Below, in pieces: positions 6,124 to 12,385 of a stretch of 41,431 nt of DNA. Location of the stretch: IMG/VR virus record IMGVR_UViG_3300048597_000283, positions 1 through 41,431 of that record; one strand, 5' to 3'. The notes beneath the pieces were generated by a model. It saw only the letters and a list, made by a program, of their open reading frames with translations. It was not told the origin of the DNA and ran no database searches. Every line of letters begins with the position of its first letter. Position 1 is the first letter of the stretch. The position numbers and the translations under genes are program-made. Source of the stretch: a virus.

Positions 6124-6387
6124 ATGCACGTGAAAATCCACACCGGCGCCGTGCCGGACGGCGAGACGACCATCACCCAGAGCGCGGCGCAGATCGTGCG
6201 GATGGGCTTCAACCCGTCGAAGCTCGAGCGCGTCGACCGCATCAAGGCGCTCGCCGCCGCGCTCGTCTCGGAATGCGAGGCGATCCAGAACGGCGTCAAG
6301 CCCGGCGGGCGCGAGGCGGCCATCGCCATCACCCAGATCCAGGGCGCCACCATGTTCGCCGTGGCGGCCGCGACGGCGGAGCTCTGA
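6124..6387 (+). CDS. Acb2/Tad1-like small protein (candidate anti-CBASS)
   Basis: This is an 87-residue protein. The C-terminal half is a helical hairpin, VDRIKALAAALVSECEAI then GREAAIAITQIQGATMFAVA, which resembles the hairpin domain of the Acb2/Tad1 family (helix, short loop, then a helix with Arg, Ala-Ile-x-x-Thr/x and Met-Phe/Trp-Ala). Family members are phage oligomers that bind cyclic nucleotide signals and block CBASS or Thoeris defence. ATG 6124 is chosen because aaggag lies 7 bp upstream; a GTG at 6118 is in frame. The family assignment comes from pattern memory and is unproven. A neutral early protein is the alternative. Confidence 0.55.
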   Translation: MHVKIHTGAVPDGETTITQSAAQIVRMGFNPSKLERVDRIKALAAALVSECEAIQNGVKPGGREAAIAITQIQGATMFAVAAATAEL

Positions 6388-6388
6388 C

Positions 6389-6637
6389 GTGCCCCGCTTC
6401 CGCAAGAAGCCAGTCGAGATCGAGGCGGTCCAAGTCCGTGCGGGAGAAATCCCGCACGAGCTGGACGGCTTCATCATGGCAGGGCGGATCCGGCACACGG
6501 AGCAGGACACGTTCCTGATCGAGACACTCGAGGGCACCATGGAGGCGCGCCCCGGGGACTGGATTATTCAAGGCGTCGCTGGCGAGCTCTACCCCTGCAA
6601 GCCCGACATTTTCGCCAAGACCTACGAGCCGGTCTGA
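6389..6637 (+). CDS. Conserved phage protein with PGDWIIQGV...YPCKPDIF motif
   Basis: This 82-residue protein matches a small, widespread phage family whose members share PGDWII-x-GV-x-GE-x-YPCKPDIF and end with x-TYEP. All these elements are visible (PGDWIIQGVAGELYPCKPDI and AKTYEPV). The family is found in many tailed phages and has no established function. It reads as a compact beta barrel. The GTG start at 6389 is one base after the previous stop. Confidence 0.85.
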   Translation: MPRFRKKPVEIEAVQVRAGEIPHELDGFIMAGRIRHTEQDTFLIETLEGTMEARPGDWIIQGVAGELYPCKPDIFAKTYEPV

Positions 6638-6641
6638 CGCC

Positions 6642-7796
6642 ATGTCCCACCCGACCCTCGACGAGATCGTCTCCGAGCTTCGCAGCCGCTGCGAGGACGT
6701 GGCGCGCGAGTATGCGCCCGGGGGCTACGTCGACGGCGGGCGGTACTGGGCGCTCGACCCGGGCCGGGACGACCGGAAGATCGGGTCCTTCTACGTGAAC
6801 CTGCGCGGCGCCTACCGGGGCCGGTTCCGCGACGAGAGCACGGGCACCGGCGGCGACATGCTCGACCTGATCCAGCGCGCCACGGGCAAGACAAAGCACG
6901 AGGCGATCGAGGAGGCGAAGCGGTTCCTCGGCATGGTGTCCGAGACGCAGGAGATGCGGGCCCGGCGGATCGAACGGCAGCGCAAGGCCGAGAAGGCCCG
7001 CGCGACGGAGGAGCAGGAGGACGCCGAGAAGCGCGCCCGTCGGCAGCGGCAGGCCCATGCCACCTGGCTCGAGGCGGAGCCCATGCTCCTCGACACGCCG
7101 GTCGACCGCTACCTCGCCGGCCGGGCGATCGACCTGCGCAAGCTGCCGCGCCTGCCCGGGGCGATCCGCTACCACCCGAAGCTCCGCTACTACGCCGTCG
7201 ACGACGAGACGGGCGAGGTGGTGGAGGGCGAATACCCCGCCATGGTCGCCGCGATCTACGGAGGCTGGACGCCCGACGGGGCGCGGCCGGACTTCATCGG
7301 GATCCACAAGACCTATCTCGCCCGGCGGCCCGACGGCAGCTGGGGCAAGGCGCCGGTGCCGAAGCCCAAGCTCCTCTGGGGATCGAAGAAGGGCGGCTAC
7401 ATCCGCGTCTGGCCCGGCATGGGACCGAAGGGCGGCAAGGGCCTGCCGATCAGCCGCGCGCCGCGCGGGAGCTGGCTCTACATCGCCGAGGGGATCGAGG
7501 ATGCGCTGTCGGCGGTGATGCTGCCCGGCGGGCTCGAGCGCCGCGTCGCGGCCGCGATCGACCTGGGCAACATCCGCGAAATGCGCCTGCCCCCGGCGAT
7601 TTCGGAGGTGTTCCTCATCGCCGACAACGACCCCAAGCCCGAGCAGCGCGAAGCGCTCGACCGCGCCGTCCGCGTCTTCGCGGAGGAGGGCCGGCACGTG
7701 CGCGTCTGGCGCAACGAATACGGGGGCAAGGACCTCAACGACGCGCTCGTGCTCGCCATGCGGGCGGAGCTGGAACGGGAGAAGGAGAAGGCATGA
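6642..7796 (+). CDS. Phage DNA primase with Toprim domain
   Basis: This 384-residue protein has an N-terminal primase-like region (RGAYRGRFRDESTGTGGDML, residues about 55-75) without the CHC2 zinc cysteines. A coiled, charged segment (about 100-145) follows, then a Toprim domain with the catalytic Glu in YIAEGIEDAL (about 281) and the acidic pair in FLIADNDPK (about 325). It should lay RNA primers for phage DNA replication with the helicase encoded downstream. The arrangement resembles DUF7146/Toprim primases of phages and plasmids. The stop overlaps the next ATG. Confidence 0.9.
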   Translation: MSHPTLDEIVSELRSRCEDVAREYAPGGYVDGGRYWALDPGRDDRKIGSFYVNLRGAYRGRFRDESTGTGGDMLDLIQRATGKTKHEAIEEAKRFLGMVSETQEMRARRIERQRKAEKARATEEQEDAEKRARRQRQAHATWLEAEPMLLDTPVDRYLAGRAIDLRKLPRLPGAIRYHPKLRYYAVDDETGEVVEGEYPAMVAAIYGGWTPDGARPDFIGIHKTYLARRPDGSWGKAPVPKPKLLWGSKKGGYIRVWPGMGPKGGKGLPISRAPRGSWLYIAEGIEDALSAVMLPGGLERRVAAAIDLGNIREMRLPPAISEVFLIADNDPKPEQREALDRAVRVFAEEGRHVRVWRNEYGGKDLNDALVLAMRAELEREKEKA

Positions 7797-8170
7797 ACGC
7801 CGTCCGCGCCATGACACCCGACGAGCGCCAGCGCGGCCGCCGCGCGGCGCTGAAGCTCGCCGCCGACGAGCTCGAGCGGCTGGTGGCCGAGATCCCGCCG
7901 GCGCCCGAGTACAAGCCCAGCACCTGCGCCGACGCGGGCGAGAGGACCAGCCACTACGAAGCGTGGCGCGCCGCGGTGAACGTCCGCAGCGCGCGCTTCG
8001 ACCGCGTGGCCAACCATCTTCGAGACACCCACGGCGCCCGGATCACCGATACCGGAAACGCCTCCCGCATGACGCTGCGCGGGGTCACGTGCAGCTGCAC
8101 CGGCGGGCTGCCGCAGCTCTTCACCAACTGGGTCCGCAAGGCGCGGGCGGAAGTGGAGCGGCTGGCATGA
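7793..8170 (+). CDS. Hypothetical early protein
   Basis: This 125-residue protein is coupled to the primase by ATGA. The N-terminal part is a basic/acidic helix (ERQRGRRAALKLAADELERL) and the C-terminal part has a short cysteine motif (TCSCTGG) before a basic helix. No family is recognised. It sits between primase and a small membrane protein in the early operon. Confidence 0.65.
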   Translation: MNAVRAMTPDERQRGRRAALKLAADELERLVAEIPPAPEYKPSTCADAGERTSHYEAWRAAVNVRSARFDRVANHLRDTHGARITDTGNASRMTLRGVTCSCTGGLPQLFTNWVRKARAEVERLA

Positions 8171-8325
8171 GCGTCTGGTATCCCATTCTCGCGAGCCTCG
8201 TCACCGGCGCGATCTGGGCCAGCGCCATCTTCGGCCCGACCGACCGCGCGATCGAGCGCATTATGCTCGCCCTCCTCTGCGCAGCGTTCGCCGCCGGGGT
8301 CTGGATGTCGTGGGTGCTGACGTGA
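8167..8325 (+). CDS. Small two-helix membrane protein
   Basis: This is a 52-residue product from ATG 8167, which overlaps the previous stop as ATGA. Two hydrophobic helices are visible (YPILASLVTGAIWASAIF and MLALLCAAFAAGVWMSWVL), joined by a short charged loop (DRAIERI). The next gene starts at the overlapping GTG 8322. A holin-like fold is possible, but the location is among replication genes, so an early membrane role is more likely. Confidence 0.6.
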   Translation: MSVWYPILASLVTGAIWASAIFGPTDRAIERIMLALLCAAFAAGVWMSWVLT

Positions 8326-8639
8326 GCGACATCCCGTTCTACTTCGACGCCCGCATCGAGTATCTGCCCGGCATCGGCTGGCGCCTCGTCATGGGCGAGA
8401 AGATCACCGCGCAGGCCGACCAGTGGGGCCATTTCCGCAGCTGGGCCGCGCCCGCCGGCGAGTACGCAAACCTGCCCGCGCCGCTCATCTGGGCCGCGCT
8501 TCGCTGGGCTTCCGGCGAGGTCCGCCAAGTCATGGTCCCAAACCGCTACGGGACGGTTCATTCGGATCGCCGCCGCGATTTCCTTCAGTCGGTGGCCGAT
8601 CGGATCAACTCCCGCACCTTCCCGGAGAACTGGCCGTGA
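8322..8639 (+). CDS. Hypothetical protein A of a tandem paralogous pair
   Basis: This 105-residue protein starts at GTG 8322, which overlaps the previous stop as GTGA. Residues about 11-42 carry the pattern R-I-E-Y, G-W-R, M-G-E, D-x-x-G and S-W (for example GIGWRLVMGE and GHFRSW). The same spaced pattern occurs in the next gene, so the two seem to be tandem paralogues that have diverged outside this region. No known family is recognised. The shape of the shared part suggests a three- or four-stranded beta sheet. Confidence 0.65.
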   Translation: MSDIPFYFDARIEYLPGIGWRLVMGEKITAQADQWGHFRSWAAPAGEYANLPAPLIWAALRWASGEVRQVMVPNRYGTVHSDRRRDFLQSVADRINSRTFPENWP

Positions 8640-8998
8640 CCGCCCCGCACCCCGCACCCGTTCTCCTGCTTTCGGACCTGCCGGTCCGCTTCCGCCTCGA
8701 GCACGACGAGCTCGGCTGGCGCATCGGCATCGGTGAGGTCGCCTACGTCCGCCCCGACGAGCGCGGGCGGATCACGAGCTGGACGCATGACCCGGCGATC
8801 AGCCCCGAGGAGGTGCGCCGGGACGTCGAGCTCCTGAAGGCGATCGTCCGCGAACTCGGCACGATGCTCGAGCGGAAGCTCCTCTTCCAGGACATGCACG
8901 GCGCCCGCCGCGAGGCGGCGCTGACCGAGGTGATCGAGATCGCGAACGAGGCGGTGCTCGAGGGGAAGGTTTCCGACTGGATCGGGAGGGACGCGTGA
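8636..8998 (+). CDS. Hypothetical protein B of a tandem paralogous pair
   Basis: This 120-residue protein starts at GTG 8636, overlapping the previous stop. Residues about 15-45 repeat the neighbour's pattern: R-L-E-H, LGWRIGIGE, D-x-x-G and ITSW. The C-terminal half is different, with long charged helices (EEVRRDVELLKAIVRELGTM). The shared N-terminal sheet with variable C-termini suggests duplication followed by specialisation. Function unknown. Confidence 0.65.
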   Translation: MTAPHPAPVLLLSDLPVRFRLEHDELGWRIGIGEVAYVRPDERGRITSWTHDPAISPEEVRRDVELLKAIVRELGTMLERKLLFQDMHGARREAALTEVIEIANEAVLEGKVSDWIGRDA

Positions 8999-9201
8999 GC
9001 AGCCGCACAGAGGTCTTCTATTCGCCGGCGCACGGTGCCGGCGCGCTCGCCGCCGCGATCGACGACATGCTCATAGACCGCGCGGTCTCGGCCAACGTGC
9101 GGGCCAAGGCCCTCGAGGAGGAGCTGCGCCACGAGCGGGCCACCATCGCCCGCCTCGAGCGACGGGAATTGCTCACGCGGCAGCGCCGCAAGCGAAAGTA
9201 G
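8995..9201 (+). CDS. Small basic coiled-coil protein
   Basis: This is a 68-residue product with a C-terminal charged helix (AKALEEELRHERATIARLER) that ends in a run of Arg/Lys (RQRRKRK), so it probably binds nucleic acid or oligomerises. GTG 8995 overlaps the previous stop as GTGA. It lies immediately upstream of the helicase gene. No family is recognised. Confidence 0.6.
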   Translation: MSSRTEVFYSPAHGAGALAAAIDDMLIDRAVSANVRAKALEEELRHERATIARLERRELLTRQRRKRK

Positions 9202-9213
9202 AAGGCAGGGACA

Positions 9214-11073
9214 GTGACAGAAGGCTCCGAGCAGGGAGCCCCGCGCAAGCCGGACCTGAAGATCCTGGGCGCGGAGCTCGAGAACACAGACCGGGCGGCC
9301 GAGGCGAAGAAGCCCGAGCCCGAGGCGAAGCAGAGGGTCGCGACCGGCGTGAAGACGGCCGCGGACCTCGCACGGCGTGAAGTCGGCGAGATCTTCCCCG
9401 GCTGCCCCGTGACGGCGCTCGGCGTCCACGGGAAGACGTTCTTCTACCTCGACTGGCTCGGCCAGCTGCAGGACGAGAAGCAGCACACGAAGGACCGGAT
9501 GCGCGCGCTCTTCGGCGGGCGGTCCGACATCCTTCAGGGCTGGTTCCCGCAGTACAACAAGAGCGGCATGGTGTCGGGCTGGTCGCAGGAAGACCTGGCC
9601 ACGATGATGATGACCGCCTGCACCGAGAAGGGCGTGTGGAACGCCTTCGAGAAGGTGCGCGGGCTGGGCGCCTGGCCCGACGACGAGGGCGGGATCGTGC
9701 TCCATTGCGGGGACGCGATCCTCTACAAGGGCAGCTGGCGGCAGCCGGGCGAGATCGACGGCTACGTCTACCCGTCGTCGCCGCGGATCCCCCGACCCCT
9801 CGAGGAGTTCATCGGACCCTCGCCGGGGCAGGTTCTCCTCGACCTCCTGAAGACGTGGAGCTGGCTGCGCGAGGACGTGGACGCCTACCTCCTCCTCGGC
9901 TGGATCTGCGGGGCGATGTTCGGCGGCGCGCTCGACTGGCGGCCGCTCGTCTGGGTGACGGGCGATGCCGGCACCGGCAAGTCGACGCTCCAGAAGCTCC
10001 TGCGGCACGTCATGGGCGGCGAGGGCGCCATCCTCCAGTCCACCGACGCCACCGAGGCGTCGGTCCGGCAGTTCCTCATGCAGTCGACGATCCCCGTCAG
10101 CCTCGACGAGATCGAGGCGGAGGCGAACGGGCAGAAGGTGCAGGCCGTGGTGAAGCTCGCCCGGCAGGCGGCCTCCGGCGGCGTCATCCTGCGCGGCGGG
10201 GCCGACCACAAGGGGCAGGAGTTCAAGGCGCGCAGCGCGTTCATCTTCAGCTCGATCAACGTGCCGCCGCTCCTCGACCAGGACATCAGCCGGATCGCGC
10301 TCCTCGAGCTCATGCCGTTGCGCCGGGGCGAGACGCCGCCGGCGATCGAACCGCGCCACTGGACGCGCGTCGGGCGGGGCCTGAGGACGCGCGTGATCGA
10401 CGGCTGGGGACGGCTCCACGACACGCTCGAGCGCTACCGGCAGGCCCTTGCGCGGGCCGGGCACAGCGCGCGCGGGTGCGACCAGTTCGGGACGCTCCTC
10501 GCCATGGCGGACCTCGCGCTCTACGACGAGGTGCCCTCGGCCGAGCGGTGCGATCTCTGGGCCACGAAGCTCAGCGCGAGCGCGATCGAGGAGCAGACGG
10601 ACCAGTCGGCCGACTGGCAGCGGTGCCTTAACTACCTCTTCGCGCAGCAGCTCGACCTCTACCGCTCGGGCGAGCGCTACACCGTCGGCCGCTGGGTGCT
10701 GATCGCGTCGGGCTACGACCAGTCCGAGGAGCCGCACAAGGCGCAGCGGGCGCTGCAAAGCGTGGGCTTGCGCGTCTACGGTGAGCGGCAGGCGGCCCAG
10801 CTGGCGGTGGCCAACGGGCACGACGGGCTCGCGCGGCTCTTCGAGGGAACGCACTGGCATGCCCAGGGCGCGCAGAAGGGCGTGTGGGCGCAGGCGATGA
10901 AGCGCGTGCCCACCTCGCAGGCCACACCCACGATCAAGTTCGACGGCGTTGTCTCCCGGGCAAGGCGCTTCTCGCTCCGCGCAATCCCCAACTTCTCGGA
11001 AGATGATGAAATGTCGCAGCCGCCGCAGGCGGGTGCGACGCCGCATTTACCCAGCGATATCAACGATTACTGA
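9214..11073 (+). CDS. Replicative helicase/ATPase (SF3/D5-like)
   Basis: This 619-residue protein has a Walker A, GDAGTGKST (residues about 250-258), a Walker B-like VSLDEIEAE (about 294-302) and a sensor-type strand FIFSSINVPP (about 345). It has the size and layout of D5/SF3-like phage helicases that pair with Toprim or primpol primases. It should unwind DNA at the phage origin. The GTG start at 9214 is preceded by a weak ribosome site. The long non-coding iteron-like region directly downstream is the natural candidate for its loading site. Confidence 0.85.
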   Translation: MTEGSEQGAPRKPDLKILGAELENTDRAAEAKKPEPEAKQRVATGVKTAADLARREVGEIFPGCPVTALGVHGKTFFYLDWLGQLQDEKQHTKDRMRALFGGRSDILQGWFPQYNKSGMVSGWSQEDLATMMMTACTEKGVWNAFEKVRGLGAWPDDEGGIVLHCGDAILYKGSWRQPGEIDGYVYPSSPRIPRPLEEFIGPSPGQVLLDLLKTWSWLREDVDAYLLLGWICGAMFGGALDWRPLVWVTGDAGTGKSTLQKLLRHVMGGEGAILQSTDATEASVRQFLMQSTIPVSLDEIEAEANGQKVQAVVKLARQAASGGVILRGGADHKGQEFKARSAFIFSSINVPPLLDQDISRIALLELMPLRRGETPPAIEPRHWTRVGRGLRTRVIDGWGRLHDTLERYRQALARAGHSARGCDQFGTLLAMADLALYDEVPSAERCDLWATKLSASAIEEQTDQSADWQRCLNYLFAQQLDLYRSGERYTVGRWVLIASGYDQSEEPHKAQRALQSVGLRVYGERQAAQLAVANGHDGLARLFEGTHWHAQGAQKGVWAQAMKRVPTSQATPTIKFDGVVSRARRFSLRAIPNFSEDDEMSQPPQAGATPHLPSDINDY

Positions 11074-11541
11074 GGCGCGCGACCGTGATCCCCGCACCCC
11101 GCACCCACGTGCCCGAGCCCGCACCCGCACCCGTTGCAGGATGGTCCCAAACGCGCTACGCTGACGGTCATCGGCGCGCGCGACTGGTGCGCTCCGCCTC
11201 CGGGTTCGGGGGTAACAAAATCGGGGCAGGGGAAAAACGTTACCCCATTTGTTACCTCGATTGTTACCGGAATGTGCCGGTAAATCAGCGACTTAGCGGA
11301 AAGGTAACGCGGGTAACAAGATTCACCCCCCCCTCTCATACGGGTGCGCATGCGCGCGCGTGCACGGCGAAGTGTGTGTTACCTTGTTACCCTGTTACCA
11401 GAGATAGCTATCTATCTGATCTCGCAAGGGAAAATCGGGTAACGCTCGCGGTAACGTCTTTCCGGAAGGTCACCGAAAGCGTTACCTCGATCCGCCGCGC
11501 TTCGCCTAAGCCTCTGAATTCCTTCGGAAAGGGGGTGTTTA
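11074..11541. other. Gene-free region between helicase and terS; candidate origin
   Basis: This 468-bp stretch has lower GC than its neighbours. Besides the hexamer array (11211-11486) it contains a 22-bp alternating purine-pyrimidine tract (11344-11365, with the palindrome GCGCATGCGC) that is prone to Z-DNA, and the 12-bp palindrome AGATAGCTATCT (11402-11413). A 154-codon GTG frame spans it but looks spurious. The position after primase and helicase genes and before late genes suits a replication origin, or a control region for late transcription. Confidence 0.55.
11211..11486. repeat. Array of twelve GGTAAC/GTTACC hexamers in alternating orientation
   Basis: Copies start at 11211 (+); 11239, 11251, 11263 (-); 11303, 11312 (+); 11378, 11386, 11394 (-); 11438, 11450 (+); and 11481 (-), where + is GGTAAC and - is GTTACC. 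Orientation switches group by group, and within groups spacing is 12, 12; 9; 8, 8; and 12 bp. A perfect hexamer is expected far less often by chance in 276 bp. The pattern suggests multiple protein-binding sites as in iteron origins, or nested hairpins. Confidence 0.85.
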
Positions 11542-12207
11542 GTGGCTAAGCCCCGCAACCAGTGGGAGGTCGACGCGCGCGCCATGGCCGAGCGGATCGA
11601 GCGCGCGGCCGAGCTTGGCCAGCAGCTCACCTTCCTCCCGGACGAGCTCCCGGCCGAGGCCGACCAGGGCGAGGGCGCGGCGATCGGGCGCCCGGCCGGC
11701 GCGCGGAACAAGGCCTCGAGCCAGATGCGCGACTGGCTCGCGGCGCGCGGGTTCCGCCTGCCCGAGGAGGTGCTGGTGCAGATGGCGGGCCTCGACGCGC
11801 AGGAGGACGCCGTCCTGGTGGCCATGGCGCGGACGGAGCGGATCCTCGCCTGGGCGTTCGACGTGGGCGCGGACGTGCCGCTGCCGAAGGGCACGGCGCG
11901 GGTGGCGACACCGGCCAAGCGGCTCGAGGTCTTCATGCAGGTGTTCACGATCCAGCTGCGCGCGGCCGAGGCGATGCTGCCCTACGGCGCGGCGAAGGCC
12001 TCGCCTGACGTGAACGTGGTCCAGCGCACGACGATCGTCATGCCTGGCGCGGCTGCACCGGCCGATCCTGCCGCCTCGGCACGGGACGTGACGCCCCGTT
12101 CGGACGGTCGGATGCGGCCGCCGCCGCTGCCGGGCGAAGTGCAGCGAAATCAAGGGGTTGCAGGCGCGCCGGATCGCGCGTCGGACGGGCGAGGTCGGAC
12201 GGAATGA
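11542..12207 (+). CDS. terS: Terminase small subunit
   Basis: This 221-residue protein has features of small terminases that start with a GRPAGARNK motif (residues about 51-59). A helical DNA-binding and oligomerisation region follows (about 60-150), and then AEAMLPYGAAKASPDVNVVQ, typical before the disordered tail. It should recognise the packaging site and bring DNA to the large subunit. GTG 11542 is used, with a purine-rich stretch upstream. The C-terminal 60 residues are low complexity and overlap DNA with IHF-like and repeated sites. Confidence 0.8.
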   Translation: MAKPRNQWEVDARAMAERIERAAELGQQLTFLPDELPAEADQGEGAAIGRPAGARNKASSQMRDWLAARGFRLPEEVLVQMAGLDAQEDAVLVAMARTERILAWAFDVGADVPLPKGTARVATPAKRLEVFMQVFTIQLRAAEAMLPYGAAKASPDVNVVQRTTIVMPGAAAPADPAASARDVTPRSDGRMRPPPLPGEVQRNQGVAGAPDRASDGRGRTE

Positions 12208-12221
12208 GCAAGCCATTGATA
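12148..12221. promoter_or_regulatory. Two IHF-consensus sites and GTCGGAC copies at terS/terL junction (candidate packaging site)
   Basis: AATCAAGGGGTTG (12148-12160) and CAAGCCATTGATA (12209-12221, read on the minus strand) both fit the IHF consensus WATCAA-N4-TTR exactly, in opposite orientation 61 bp apart. GTCGGAC occurs between them at 12180 and 12194. The 175-bp gap to terL has no gene. IHF binding next to terminase genes is known for lambda cos, so a cos or pac function is plausible here. Confidence 0.45.
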
Positions 12222-12385
12222 TCGCAGGGGGTTTTCGGGTCCGTCCAACTGATCGGAAATCAGGTGCCCCCCCTCGATCGCGCGGCCGGCCTGCGCGCGG
12301 GCGCGACCCCCGGGGGGGCCACCCCGCGCGCTCACTCCCTGCCCCTGGCTGTGAGGCCAGTTCACCTTTCGGAGGTCCTTTCGTG

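Noticed and set aside
8743-11046. 767-codon minus-strand frame over the helicase
   Set aside because: Typical high-GC shadow with Arg/Leu/Ala/Pro-rich content opposite a gene with clear Walker motifs.
11050-11063. Third TTGATATCGC-type word at the helicase 3' end
   Set aside because: It matches TTGAWATCGCNGGG on the minus strand but lies in coding sequence and does not keep the IHF consensus TTR part. It is too weak to call a site.
11085-11549. 154-codon frame with GTG start across the helicase/terS gap
   Set aside because: It has no fold signal, repeats V-T pairs only because of the GTTACC/GGTAAC words, and carries Z-DNA-type low complexity. The DNA words are better conserved in pattern than any protein feature. 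It remains possible if relatives show codon bias.
12158-12385. 76-codon upstream extension of terL from TTG 12158
   Set aside because: It lacks a ribosome site and is Arg/Pro/Gly-rich. The ATG 12386 with ggaggt upstream is far better, and the region carries IHF-like sites.
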